Positions 1-6,851 are shown, counted from the stretch's first letter. The stretch is DNA of 30,496 nt from Candidatus Methanophagales archaeon (GCA_023131215.1 JAGLZV010000042.1:1-30496); one strand, 5' to 3'. Numbers and translations: made by a program. The notes: a model not told the origin generated them from the sequence alone.

Positions 1-245
1 GGTTCGTAAGGGAAAAAAATCGTGCCTTCCGGCATCGCATACACATCCACGTTCTTCCCCGCTAACAAATGAGCCACTTCTTCCAGACCCGCTAACACAG
101 CCCATCCTCCACCTGTCGTGATAACTTCCGCCACCACCTCTGGGTTCACTCCTTTCTTCCTCAATACCTCCTCCGTCCTGAGGAAGTATATATCTGTGGT
201 TTTTCCTTCCAGAATGTCCTCGTCAGAAACAATTGAGAATTCCAT
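1..245 (-). CDS. pncB: Nicotinate phosphoribosyltransferase, archaeal type (N-terminal 81 codons, runs off window)
   Basis: The enzyme joins nicotinate to phosphoribosyl pyrophosphate in NAD salvage. Only the N-terminus is present. The frame is open from an ATG at 245 to the window edge, and an AGGAGT ribosome-binding site lies just upstream. The peptide contains SDEDILEGKTTDIYFLRT, then GLEEVAHLLAGKNVDVYA and MPEGTIFFP. These match the N-terminal domain of archaeal NAPRTases such as the Thermoplasma enzyme (DEDI..G...DVYFERT and DVDLYAIPEGTILFP). The catalytic barrel lies outside the window. The next gene upstream is on the same strand, 92 bp away across a repeat. Confidence 0.85.
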   Translation of the reverse strand, partial: MEFSIVSDEDILEGKTTDIYFLRTEEVLRKKGVNPEVVAEVITTGGGWAVLAGLEEVAHLLAGKNVDVYAMPEGTIFFPYE

Positions 246-268
246 TTCTTCCCTACTCCTTTTTTGTT

Positions 269-335
269 TCACTTTTTTGGGATTTGGAAATTGGGATTTA
301 CTTGGGATTTGGTAGTATTAGTCATTGGGATTTTT
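269..335. repeat. Dispersed GGGATTTGG-type intergenic repeat, copy 1
   Basis: The stretch repeats the units GGGATTTGG, TTGGGATTT and TTGGGATTTGG in short order. It is the reverse complement of the kind of sequence seen at 2136-2182 (CAAATCCCAAGCACCAAAT). It lies between two minus-strand genes and has no coding potential. Confidence 0.6.
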
Positions 336-337
336 CT

Positions 338-850
338 CTATAATGGTTGGTGAATCTGTACGCCTTTTACACTCTTTATCCGCCCTATCTCCTCTATTAA
401 CTCGCCTGGTATATTTTTATCGGTGATAATCGTGAGTTTTGGGTCATCTACGAGATAGGGGTCATCGCTAACTGCCTGTCTTATGCTAAACCCTCGCTTT
501 GCTATCACCGTAGCAACTTCGCCAAGTATCCCTTTTTCTTTTGCATCCGTAGGATGTATTATAATCACACTGAGCCCCAACAAAGGAGCGACATCAGCAA
601 GAAATGCGATAGAGCGAATATTTTCAAATATTTTCCTCAACTCCGGCTTCTTTAAAATCCTTCTCACTGTCATATCCACCACTCGCCTGTCCACACCTAC
701 CTCGTTTGCTATCTGCGTATGTGGTATCTCAATCCCGCCAGATACTACTCTTCCTTCTGGACCCACTTGAAATCCTCTTTCCAATAATAGCTCGATAACT
801 CTCTTTTGCGATGGCAAACCCTCAAATTTCTCTACTACCTCTTTCCACAT
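338..850 (-). CDS. ACT-domain regulator of amino-acid metabolism (COG2150-like)
   Basis: The N-terminal part (about residues 1-85 from the chosen start) looks like a helix-turn-helix DNA-binding region: IPHTQIANEVGVDRRVVDMT is a plausible recognition segment. The C-terminal part, with LSVIIIHPTDAKEKGILGEV and later KLTIITDKNIPGELIEEI, has the beta-alpha-beta pattern of an ACT ligand-binding domain. This arrangement is that of the archaeal COG2150 family, whose ligand is unknown. The frame could begin 12 codons upstream at 886, but that start lies inside the repeat at 851-890. The ATG at 850 (MWKEVVEKFEG) gives the usual length of about 170 residues. Confidence 0.75.
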   Translation of the reverse strand: MWKEVVEKFEGLPSQKRVIELLLERGFQVGPEGRVVSGGIEIPHTQIANEVGVDRRVVDMTVRRILKKPELRKIFENIRSIAFLADVAPLLGLSVIIIHPTDAKEKGILGEVATVIAKRGFSIRQAVSDDPYLVDDPKLTIITDKNIPGELIEEIGRIKSVKGVQIHQPL

Positions 851-890
851 CGTTTTATATAACCACCAGATTACACAGATTTCCACACAA
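851..890. repeat. Dispersed cacagatt-type repeat, copy A
   Basis: It contains TATAACCACCAGATTACACAG, closely matching the copies at 1481-1514, 2214-2250 (inverted) and 3003-3042. It abuts the start of the ACT-domain gene, so on the minus strand it also supplies a TTATATAA sequence directly upstream of the ATG. Confidence 0.75.
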
Positions 891-1069
891 CTTTTTTTAC
901 CTTCGTAAAAACCTTGACAAACCTTTTCTTAGAAAGAAAAGCTTTACCAAAAGAACATGTTCGTTTTTCTTTTTTTCCGAAAACGCTTTTTCTAAAAGGG
1001 TTTACTTTTAGCACAGGTTTTCTTTTTGTGAAAAAGAAAAAGTGTTGTGAAATCTCGTGGTTTTTTATC
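891..1069. other. Gene-free AT-rich spacer with A/T runs and small palindromes
   Basis: No credible gene is seen. The stretch is dominated by A and T runs and by short hairpin-forming units such as CTTTTCTTAGAAAGAAAAG and GAACATGTTC. The unit GAAAAAGAAAAAGTGTTGTG near 1030-1046 recurs almost exactly just before mobA near 1515-1534, so part of the spacer is repeated DNA. Confidence 0.5.
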
Positions 1070-1390
1070 TTACCTGTACCCCCTTTTCACTATCTCCTCT
1101 CTTACTTCGTTTAATCTCCTCGTTGCCATATCCACTTTCTCACGCACTTCCTCTTCCACCGATTGCATGCTCACCCTTAAAGACCGCTCCTTCTCTTTTA
1201 TCTCCTCATCTATTCTCCTTAACCGCTCACCCACGCTTAAAAACAAAATAGCTATCATTCCTATCAATATCACTGCTGACATTACGATCACTGGATCCTC
1301 CTTGGGACTACCCCCATATACTAACTTGTACACCAGCACAAAGGCAGAGAAGACCATCACAGCCGAAAATATTATATCTCTCGTTTCCAT
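1070..1390 (-). CDS. Small membrane protein with two helices and a C-terminal coiled coil
   Basis: Function not recognised. The 106-residue product has two hydrophobic segments, about residues 7-25 (IIFSAVMVFSAFVLVYKLV) and 34-53 (VIVMSAVILIGMIAILFLSV). A highly charged tail follows, with heptad-like spacing (RLRRIDEEIKEKERSLRVSM onward) and ending in REEIVKRGYR, consistent with a cytoplasmic coiled coil. A GAGGTG ribosome-binding site precedes the ATG. It is divergent from mobA across a 142-bp spacer. Confidence 0.65.
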   Translation of the reverse strand: METRDIIFSAVMVFSAFVLVYKLVYGGSPKEDPVIVMSAVILIGMIAILFLSVGERLRRIDEEIKEKERSLRVSMQSVEEEVREKVDMATRRLNEVREEIVKRGYR

Positions 1391-1474
1391 ATCTCAACAC
1401 CTCTCTTTTTTTCTTCCCCTTATTCTTGTCTTTATCTCAACTTAATTTTATATTCATAATAATCTGACCCTTTT

Positions 1475-1532
1475 CCTATTTAAATATATAACCACAAGAT
1501 TACACGGATTTTTGTAAAAAAGAAAAAGTGTT
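1475..1532 (+). promoter_or_regulatory. mobA promoter embedded in a cacagatt-type repeat (copy A2)
   Basis: A TATA-like TTTAAATATATAA at about 1479-1491 lies 42-54 bp before the mobA ATG. It overlaps a repeat copy (ATAACCACAAGATTACACGG, about 1488-1508). The leader GAAAAAGTGTT before the start repeats sequence found near 1040, suggesting the promoter region was assembled from repeats. Confidence 0.5.
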
Positions 1533-2180
1533 ATGCAAAGTAAAAAGACCGTGCTCATCCTGGCAGGTGGAAAAAGCCAAAGATTCCAATCCTTCGATAA
1601 ATGCTTCATAACCTTAAATAACAAGCCGCTCATACAGCATGCCATTGATAAAATATCAACCGTGGCAGACGAAATAATAGTGGCTGCTCGGGACAAGAAG
1701 CAGGGAGAACAAATCGAAGATAAAATACCCAATAAAATCGTTTTAGTTTTTGACTCTCTGAAGGACTTTGGTCCGCTTGCAGGCTTCTTAGCGGGTTTAG
1801 AAAGGACTCCTTTTCCTTATTGTCTTGTCATCGGCTGCGACATGCCTTTTGTAAACGAAAGTGTAGTAAAATTTCTATTTGAGATAGCATCTACGGGATA
1901 CGATGCAGTAGTGCCGAGATGGGAAAACGGGATGTTGGAGCCATTGCATGCGGTCTATCGAAAAGAGCCTACGCAGGCAGCGATAAAAGAGGCGGTAAAA
2001 AAAGGTGAGGGGAATATTTTTACTGTTTTATCGCAACTCAAAAAAGTTTATTTCTTGCCAATAAATGAGATAAGGGAAATAGATCCCAGCTTAAAAACGT
2101 TTACCAACATAAATACGCCTGAGAAGTTGAAAAAATTCCAAATCCCAAGCACCAAATTTCAAACAAATCCCAAATCCTAA
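1533..2180 (+). CDS. mobA: Molybdenum cofactor guanylyltransferase MobA
   Basis: MobA transfers GMP from GTP to Mo- or W-molybdopterin to make the guanine dinucleotide cofactor needed by DMSO-reductase-family enzymes such as the one at 20.7-23.5 kb. The N-terminal nucleotide signature LAGGKSQRFQSFDK (residues 10-23), the metal-binding GCDMPF (101-106), LEPLHAVYRK and the terminal NINTPEKL match the family; 215 residues is the normal size. The last dozen residues after NTPEKLKK are read from a dispersed repeat (2136-2182), so the native C-terminus has probably been altered. It stands alone on the plus strand with its own promoter. Confidence 0.9.
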   Translation: MQSKKTVLILAGGKSQRFQSFDKCFITLNNKPLIQHAIDKISTVADEIIVAARDKKQGEQIEDKIPNKIVLVFDSLKDFGPLAGFLAGLERTPFPYCLVIGCDMPFVNESVVKFLFEIASTGYDAVVPRWENGMLEPLHAVYRKEPTQAAIKEAVKKGEGNIFTVLSQLKKVYFLPINEIREIDPSLKTFTNINTPEKLKKFQIPSTKFQTNPKS

Positions 2181-2182
2181 TT
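2136..2182. repeat. Dispersed CAAATCCCAA-type repeat, copy 2 (overlaps 3' end of mobA)
   Basis: It consists of alternating units such as CAAATCCCAAGCACCAAAT and CAAATCCCAAATCC. The inverse orientation occurs at 269-335. It encodes the low-complexity tail of MobA and its stop codon. Confidence 0.6.
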
Positions 2183-2213
2183 TCAAAACTAAAGAACCTT
2201 TTAAAAGATTTTT

Positions 2214-2250
2214 TCTTGTGTAAATCTGTGTAATCTTGTGGTTTTTTACA
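2214..2250. repeat. Dispersed cacagatt-type repeat, inverted copy B
   Basis: AAATCTGTGTAATCTTGTGG is the exact reverse complement of the core of copy C at 3003-3042. The PHP gene lies between these two inverted copies, and its stop codon abuts this one. Confidence 0.8.
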
Positions 2251-2974
2251 TCCGCTGCCTGAAATAAACCCAAAAAGGCGTTCTCTTACAATTCTTTATT
2301 CCCACCTTTCCCTTTTTTATCCCTCTCAGAATCGCTTCTACTTCTACCTGCATCTTTTGTTTTGGTTCTGGTTTTTGCTCTGCTTCTGTTTCAACCTCTA
2401 CTTCAACCTCGAGAGTCGCGAGACCCACGCAGTCTGCAGAATGCGCATCGCTTCCAACAACAGCGATGATATTTCTACGAACTGCTTTTCTCCTTGCTAT
2501 TTCGTTCGCAGCGCCGAAGAAATATCTGGAATTGAAGATTTCTATTGCATCTATGTCCAATTCGGAATGCATGCAAAGGTTACCAATGCTGTGGCGAAAA
2601 GGATGGAAAGGATGTGGCGCAATAATCACAACTGTGCCTTTCTTTTCCTTTCCCTTCTCTTTCAGCCTCGCTATTCTTATCGTTTCCTCTGGCGATAAGC
2701 CTTTTTCCATCCCTTCTTCCAACCCGAGCACGATTAAATGACCCTTTGAAGTTGTTACTTCTATACCAGGGATAATTATCAAATCCAGATTGTTATCGGC
2801 TACGTATTCTCGTGCAACATAAGAACCTTCCATCGTGTCGTGGTCGCATATTGCGATACCATCGAGCTTTTTCGCTATCGCACTTTCTATTATCCTTTCA
2901 ACTGAATCATGTCCATCATGCGAGTAATTCGTGTGCACGTGCAGGTCGATAGTTAGCGTCAGAGTTGGAAGCAT
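2246..2974 (-). CDS. PHP-domain metal-dependent phosphoesterase
   Basis: PHP proteins use a trinuclear metal site to hydrolyse phosphoesters. The signature motifs occur in order: DLHVHTNYSHDG (residues 10-21), CDHDTMEG near 43, PGIEVTT, APHPFHP and GSDAHSAD. The 242-residue length suits a stand-alone archaeal PHP protein (COG0613-like); the substrate is not known. An acidic low-complexity stretch (EVEVEVETEAEQKPEPK) sits near the C-terminus, after GSDAHS, and looks like a lineage-specific expansion. Inverted copies of the cacagatt repeat lie at both ends, and the stop codon touches one of them. Confidence 0.85.
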   Translation of the reverse strand: MLPTLTLTIDLHVHTNYSHDGHDSVERIIESAIAKKLDGIAICDHDTMEGSYVAREYVADNNLDLIIIPGIEVTTSKGHLIVLGLEEGMEKGLSPEETIRIARLKEKGKEKKGTVVIIAPHPFHPFRHSIGNLCMHSELDIDAIEIFNSRYFFGAANEIARRKAVRRNIIAVVGSDAHSADCVGLATLEVEVEVETEAEQKPEPKQKMQVEVEAILRGIKKGKVGIKNCKRTPFWVYFRQRM

Positions 2975-3002
2975 CGTTTGTCATATAGTAGTTGTTTGAC
3001 TT

Positions 3003-3042
3003 ATTTTATAACCACAAGATTACACAGATTTTCACAAGAAAA
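3003..3042. repeat. Dispersed cacagatt-type repeat, copy C
   Basis: It contains ATAACCACAAGATTACACAG, forming an inverted pair with copy B around the PHP gene. It runs directly into the longer repeat at 3039-3162. Confidence 0.8.
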
Positions 3043-3162
3043 TAAATCGTTGACACAGATTAACGCAGATTAACACAGATGATAAAAATCAACAATGTTA
3101 AATTAAAATAAATCCGCGTAAATCCGTGTCTCAAATAGAAGGAGGTTATACTTTATATACAA
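3039..3162 (+). repeat. Long composite repeat carrying a TATA promoter (left copy)
   Basis: About 120 bp starting with GACACAGATTAACGCAGATT, then TAACACAGATGATAAAAATC, TCCGCGTAAATCCGTGTC, AAATAGAAGGAGGTTATAC and the TATA-like TTTATATACAA. An inverted copy at 27927-28070 preserves all these blocks in the same order. In both places the promoter-like end points into a short open frame. Confidence 0.8.
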
Positions 3163-3202
3163 CAAGAAAACTATACAAATGCCTATTTCCTAAAAAGTTC
3201 TC

Positions 3203-3325
3203 ATGAAAAAGAAAATGCCTCCTCTTGTAGAAATAGATTCGAGAGAAGTGGAATCGATTGAAGACATTGCTTACGGGACTATGGGGCAGAGCCCCATAAC
3301 TGCAAATCGAAAAAAAGAAAAATAG
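3203..3325 (+). CDS. Candidate small protein (40 aa) downstream of the repeat-borne promoter
   Basis: Function not recognised. The frame runs from ATG at 3203 to TAG at 3325 and encodes a peptide that begins MKKKMPPLVEIDSREVESI and continues EDIAYGTMGQSPITANRKK. A TATA-like TTTATATAC at about 3152-3160 lies about 45 bp upstream, within the composite repeat. No good ribosome-binding site is visible. The 3' half overlaps a perfect hairpin (3280-3298). It may be a real short gene, a gene fragment, or chance. Confidence 0.3.
   Translation: MKKKMPPLVEIDSREVESIEDIAYGTMGQSPITANRKKEK
3280..3298. terminator. Perfect 8-bp hairpin with 3-nt loop
   Basis: TATGGGGC, loop AGA, GCCCCATA. An A-rich tract follows after about 10 bp. 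It lies between the small plus-strand frame and the convergent end of the surface-protein gene, so it could terminate or process transcripts. The same bases are in frame in the small ORF, so the role is not certain. Confidence 0.45.
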
Positions 3326-3335
3326 AGAGGAGAAT

Positions 3336-4058
3336 TTATCTCCTCCTCAAAAGATACGCCACTGCCAGTAGTCCTGCAACTGCGAATACTGCTTCGAATC
3401 CCGGTGTCTTGCCCTTCTCACCCGGAACTGAATATTTTTCTTCTTTCTCTTCGTCGGGTGTCACTACATCCTCATCTGGAACAACGTCCGAGTAGTATTC
3501 ACCGATGCCTTCCTCTCCTGCTTCCGGATGATCAGTGGTAAAACCAGCCGAATCTTCACTAAATTTCAATTGCCCGGGATTACCTATAGCTGATAGCGAA
3601 AAATGTGTTGTAAGCGTATCGCCAGAGTGAGATGCATTCTCTGATAAATCTAGCATGTAGTATTCTTCTTCGTCTCCTCCCATTAATACACTTTCACCAT
3701 TCACGTAGTTTATTACATACGTACTATCGTCATCTATAGTAGCCGTTCCTTTATCATCAACAATAAAGAACATATACGTTATCATCCTCTCAGAGTCTAT
3801 AATCGTTCCTTTCACTTTCATAGTTAGTGTAATAATGCCTCCACTATCACTCATTTTAATCTGTGTTATATCGATGTTTGGTCTTTCATTATTGTAACTC
3901 CATCCCCAAGCGTTTTTTGAGAAATGCCAATGCATTACATCCCCGGTACCATCATTTACCGTATCACTATATGCTGCCCCTACTGTTCCTACTGCTCCAA
4001 CAAGGAGCATCCCTACCAAGACTGCCGCGCCAAGTCTTCCTATTTTCATTCTTTTCAT
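3336..4058 (-). CDS. Secreted surface protein with PGF-CTERM-like anchor
   Basis: Substrate unknown. The 240-residue product has a signal peptide (MKRMKIGRL then a hydrophobic run ending VGTVGAA, about residues 1-29). An extracellular beta-rich domain follows, and then an acidic Pro/Glu linker. The C-terminus, TPGFEAVFAVAGLLAVAYLL plus RRR, is the tripartite PGF-CTERM signal: PGF, one membrane helix and a basic end, processed by an archaeosortase. The body is acidic and Asp-rich, with DSGGIITLTMKVKG and a few possible N-glycosylation sites such as NAS. AGGAGGTGATAGC before the ATG at 4058 fixes the start. Confidence 0.75.
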   Translation of the reverse strand: MKRMKIGRLGAAVLVGMLLVGAVGTVGAAYSDTVNDGTGDVMHWHFSKNAWGWSYNNERPNIDITQIKMSDSGGIITLTMKVKGTIIDSERMITYMFFIVDDKGTATIDDDSTYVINYVNGESVLMGGDEEEYYMLDLSENASHSGDTLTTHFSLSAIGNPGQLKFSEDSAGFTTDHPEAGEEGIGEYYSDVVPDEDVVTPDEEKEEKYSVPGEKGKTPGFEAVFAVAGLLAVAYLLRRR

Positions 4059-4183
4059 GCTATCACCTCCTTTTATTTTATTTACTCACTTCCAGTATCT
4101 TACCTCCACTTATAAACCCATTGCTTTTTCCAACACCTGCATAAAATAAAAAAGAAAGGAGGGGTTAGTTATTTCCTCCTTTA

Positions 4184-4540
4184 TCAAATTTGCTTTTCTG
4201 CAAAATCCCCCACAATCGGCAACTTATACATCTCTCCCTGATACGCCTTAATCATCAGTATTATCCAGAGTATCACTGCCAATATCCATATCAATGTGCT
4301 GATGAGCGAAAAAATCATCCAAAGTCCCCCAAATCCCAAAAAGAAAGCGCTGCCCATCATGCTGATTACAATTGCTATAATTGTCAGCGGTAAAAACGTT
4401 GCGATAGACTGCATTGCGTGAAACCGAACGAATTTGTTATCCTTCTCCAGCACTAAGAAGACAATGCCGGTTAGCCAGGTCAAGACATAGCATAGAAGCC
4501 CTTCTATATTCTCGTCCATACCCAAAGATGTTTTCTCCAT
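4184..4540 (-). CDS. DUF4870-like small integral membrane protein
   Basis: The 118-residue protein begins with a short polar region, then ENIEGLLCYVLTWLTGIVFL, LEKDNKFVRFHAMQSI, and two further hydrophobic segments (about residues 46-70 and 72-98). It ends MIKAYQGEMYKLPIVGDFAE. The F-V-R-F-H-A-x-Q-S motif between helices 1 and 2, and the A-x-x-G-x-x-x-K-L-P-x-x-G end, are typical of the DUF4870 (TIC20-like) family, whose function is not established. GGAGG precedes the ATG. It is followed downstream by the surface-protein gene on the same strand. Confidence 0.75.
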   Translation of the reverse strand: MEKTSLGMDENIEGLLCYVLTWLTGIVFLVLEKDNKFVRFHAMQSIATFLPLTIIAIVISMMGSAFFLGFGGLWMIFSLISTLIWILAVILWIILMIKAYQGEMYKLPIVGDFAEKQI

Positions 4541-4579
4541 TTTTTACCTCCTTTTATTTTTTCCTTCACACATACCTAC

Positions 4580-5320
4580 TTATGCCCCGCCCGGAAGCAT
4601 GGATTCCATCATGCTTTCAAGGTCCCCAAGGTCCATTATCTCCACACCCGCAGGCAGTTCAAACTTGTCGTCTGAAATGTCGTCGAATTCAATATTCTTC
4701 CAGTCTATCCTCGATGTACCCTCGGGTGCCGTCATCTCCATTCGAACAGGGAACCCATGCTTTTGCCATAGCCACATCTTCGCACTTCCCTCAGGGGCAA
4801 CATATTCAACAACGGTGCAGAGCTTTCCATCTATTGTTTCGGTGCCGATAACCGTTGGGTTATAGTCCTCGATAGACACAGCCTCTTCTACGGCTGATTC
4901 TGGAGCTTCGCTGAAATCCATTTTCATTGCCATGTTCTGTTCAGGGAAATACATATACATTTCTTGCTTGTCCCCGTTCATTATTGTAATCATCTTCTGC
5001 CCTTCCGCGGTTATTTCCGTCCTCATTTTGTTCCCTTTCACCCATTGCTTGGATGTCACTGATGGATTACCGGGACTTGTAATTACCATGTCATATCTAA
5101 CGGAAGCTATGCTTTCTGCCTTACCAAAAAGGTCGCTTAACGATGTCCCTGTGCCACTCGGTGGAGTGGTAGGTGTTTGTGTAGTTGGCGTTGTACCTTC
5201 TCCTGTCGGCGCCTCCTCTCCTTCCTCCGGTGCTTTTTCACCGACACATCCCGCACTTGCTATCACTGCAATAAGAAGTAACCCAACAAGTATTGCCCAT
5301 TTTTTCGATTTTTCTACCAT
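4580..5320 (-). CDS. Lipoprotein with LolA-like/outer-membrane-lipoprotein-sorting fold
   Basis: The signal peptide MVEKSKKWAILVGLLLIAVI ends in a lipobox ASAGC, giving a lipid-modified Cys25. A Thr/Pro/Glu-rich linker (PTGEGTTPTTQTPTTPP) follows. The folded domain, from about residue 60 (SIASVRYDMVITSPGNPSV, WVKGNKMRTEITAEGQKMI, then MNGDKQEMYMYFPEQNMA), resembles the LolA-like proteins that many archaea carry. A longer frame reaches 5395, but the GAGGAGGTAAAAGAA site directly before the ATG at 5320, and the promoter at 5356-5370, show the true start. Confidence 0.8.
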   Translation of the reverse strand: MVEKSKKWAILVGLLLIAVIASAGCVGEKAPEEGEEAPTGEGTTPTTQTPTTPPSGTGTSLSDLFGKAESIASVRYDMVITSPGNPSVTSKQWVKGNKMRTEITAEGQKMITIMNGDKQEMYMYFPEQNMAMKMDFSEAPESAVEEAVSIEDYNPTVIGTETIDGKLCTVVEYVAPEGSAKMWLWQKHGFPVRMEMTAPEGTSRIDWKNIEFDDISDDKFELPAGVEIMDLGDLESMMESMLPGGA

Positions 5321-5355
5321 TTCTTTTACCTCCTCGTAAATCAATATTAAGAGAG

Positions 5356-5370
5356 TATTTAAACTTTTCG
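5356..5370 (-). promoter_or_regulatory. TATA promoter of the lipoprotein gene
   Basis: Read on the minus strand, CGAAAAG (BRE-like) is followed by TTTAAATA. It lies about 38-50 bp before the ATG at 5320, leaving room for a leader with the GAGGAGG site. It overlaps the region just beyond the AIM24-like stop codon. Confidence 0.65.
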
Positions 5371-5372
5371 TT

Positions 5373-5720
5373 TTAATCCCCAAGCAATCCGCCAATACTA
5401 AGCGGTGAACTGCTCTTTCCAGATGTTCCCGATGGCATAAACGGTCTGAGTGCAGCCGCTAAATTCGCTACCGTCATGGATTGCAGAATCACGTGACCAG
5501 GACCTCGCAAGGTAGTCAAGAAGATGCCCTCTCCTCCGAAAAGCCCTGCTCCTAACTTCTTCGTAAATGCTATGTCGAGGTCAACGCCATCTTGAGCGCA
5601 CAAAAAAGCATCCTTCTGTGCAAGAAATTCGTTGCCCTTGAGTTCAATTGCTTTTATTCTCCCCGGTGCATTGCCAGCAAAAGCCACGAATCCATCACCA
5701 TTCGGCGTAAATTCGGTCAC
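5373..5720 (-). CDS. AIM24-family protein, N-terminally shortened
   Basis: AIM24/TIGR00266 proteins are beta-sandwich proteins of unknown function, usually over 200 residues long. This 115-residue product aligns by eye only with the second half: GRIKAIELKGNEFLAQKDAF, then LDIAFTKKLGAGLFGGEGIF, then GPGHVILQSMTVANLAAALRP and a Gly/Ser-rich end. The first half is absent and an in-frame TAA stands just upstream. The start is a GTG at 5720. A TATA-like TTAAATAA about 20-25 bp upstream on the minus strand suggests leaderless expression, so the short form may be functional and not simply decayed. Confidence 0.6.
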   Translation of the reverse strand: MTEFTPNGDGFVAFAGNAPGRIKAIELKGNEFLAQKDAFLCAQDGVDLDIAFTKKLGAGLFGGEGIFLTTLRGPGHVILQSMTVANLAAALRPFMPSGTSGKSSSPLSIGGLLGD

Positions 5721-5776
5721 AAAAAAATAGAAAAGTTCTTATTTAAGAAGGGAAAACCCCTAAATTATTTGAGAAG
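5721..5776. promoter_or_regulatory. Divergent promoter region, AIM24-like / rpiA
   Basis: A 56-bp spacer between divergent starts. TTATTTAAGAA at about 5738-5748 can act as TATA in both directions. Its distance to the GTG at 5720 (about 22 bp) and to the ATG at 5777 (about 34 bp) fits a leaderless and a short-leader start respectively. Confidence 0.45.
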
Positions 5777-6463
5777 ATGAACGAGGATAAAAGGGGGAAG
5801 AAAAAGGAAAAAGCAGCAGAATCGGCAGCTTCTTTGATAAAAGACGGCATGGTAGTAGGTCTCGGCACGGGGTCTACGGCAGAATTTGTGATAAGAAGGA
5901 TAGGCGTGAGGATAAAGGAGGAAGGACTCGAAGTTTTGGGCGTTCCTACTTCACTTAGAACCGAGATGTTGGCAATAGAATGTGGAATCCCTATTACCAC
6001 ACTTTCGGAACATCCTGCTCTGGATATATGCATAGACGGAGCAGACCAAGTAGATTCTCAACTGAATTTGATCAAAGGCGGATGGGGCTCGCATACGAGG
6101 GAAAAAATAGTGTCTTACGCAGCAAAAAAACTTGTTATCTGCATTGAAGAAGAGAAACTGGTGGAAATGCTGAATAAACCTGTTCCTTTAGAAGTGTTAC
6201 CTTATGCCGTAAAAATAGTGGACAGAGAAGTGAAAGAGCTTGGTGGCGTGCCTGTTTTAAGGGAGGAAGGAAATAAAGGAGGATATTTTATAACGGAGAA
6301 TGAGAATCTAATAATAGATGCGGATTTTGGCGTCATAAATAATCCAGAGGAAATGAGCGTTGCTCTTTCTTCTATTGTTGGCTCTGTCGAGCATGGGATA
6401 TTTACGAATGTTGCTGAGGTGCATGTGGGAAACGAAAAAGGTGTTAAGATATTAAAAAAATAA
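5777..6463 (+). CDS. rpiA: Ribose-5-phosphate isomerase A
   Basis: It interconverts ribose 5-phosphate and ribulose 5-phosphate. Diagnostic segments are GLGTGSTA (residues 28-35, phosphate loop), GVPTSLRTEMLA, DICIDGADQVD (the Asp pair) and the lysine/glutamate segment LIKGGWGSHTREKIVSYA. The length of 228 residues is standard. The usual loop GGGGALTREK is here GGWGSHTREK, a Trp and His in a normally glycine-rich active-site loop; the catalytic Glu of the TREK segment is kept. No clear ribosome-binding site is needed if the leader is short. Confidence 0.92.
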   Translation: MNEDKRGKKKEKAAESAASLIKDGMVVGLGTGSTAEFVIRRIGVRIKEEGLEVLGVPTSLRTEMLAIECGIPITTLSEHPALDICIDGADQVDSQLNLIKGGWGSHTREKIVSYAAKKLVICIEEEKLVEMLNKPVPLEVLPYAVKIVDREVKELGGVPVLREEGNKGGYFITENENLIIDADFGVINNPEEMSVALSSIVGSVEHGIFTNVAEVHVGNEKGVKILKK

Positions 6464-6472
6464 ATGATATAT

Positions 6473-6482
6473 CTTTATATAC
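6473..6482 (+). promoter_or_regulatory. TATA box for a leaderless RHH regulator transcript
   Basis: CTTTATATAC is centred about 27 bp before the ATG at 6504, the distance expected when transcription starts at the initiation codon itself. No ribosome-binding site precedes that ATG. Confidence 0.6.
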
Positions 6483-6503
6483 TCGTATACAACGCTACGT
6501 AAT

Positions 6504-6845
6504 ATGCTGCAAACACAGACCGGAAAAGCAAGAATGATTCCAATTCGACTGCCTGAGGTTCAGGTTGATAAAATAGATGGAATAGTGGATACTCTCGGCT
6601 ATAAGTCACGAACTGATTTTATCAGGGAAGCCATTGAGCATTACGTTAAAGAAGTAGAGTTGGTAAAGGTAATTAAAATCAGAGATATATCAAGAGAAGA
6701 AGCCAAAAGCGAGATAAGGGACTACCTGAAGAGCAGAGACAAAGCTTGGTTAGATGAGATTGCTGATGACCTGAGACTCGATTTCGCATTCGTTGTGGGA
6801 ATAATAGAGGAATTGGAGAAAGAGGGTTTTGTAAAGGAGGTTTGA
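6504..6845 (+). CDS. Ribbon-helix-helix transcriptional regulator with C-terminal winged-helix-like region
   Basis: Residues 10-50 (RMIPIRLPEVQVDKIDGIVD, then LGYKSRTDFIREAIEHYVKE) form a CopG/NikR-type ribbon-helix-helix domain. The beta strand MIPIRLP contacts DNA, and KSRTDFIREAI is the second helix. The C-terminal half, AWLDEIADDLRLDFAFVVGI with LEKEGFVKEV, resembles a small winged helix. No NikR nickel-binding domain is present. Target genes are unknown; it is the first gene of a run continuing to mfnB, so autoregulation of that run is a possibility. Confidence 0.75.
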   Translation: MLQTQTGKARMIPIRLPEVQVDKIDGIVDTLGYKSRTDFIREAIEHYVKEVELVKVIKIRDISREEAKSEIRDYLKSRDKAWLDEIADDLRLDFAFVVGIIEELEKEGFVKEV

Positions 6846-6851
6846 GGTTAA

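Noticed and set aside
118..315. Plus-strand open frame antisense to pncB
   Set aside because: The minus strand encodes a clear nicotinate phosphoribosyltransferase N-terminus here; the plus frame is low-complexity and ends in repeat DNA.
811..1114. Plus-strand frames rich in Phe, Ser and Lys
   Set aside because: They arise from A/T runs in the spacer and from the antisense of two minus-strand genes; no start signals or domain.
3003..3162. CRISPR array or tandem repeat array in the cacagatt region
   Set aside because: The GATTAACNCAGAT units are irregular and short, and the whole block recurs elsewhere as a dispersed repeat without spacers.
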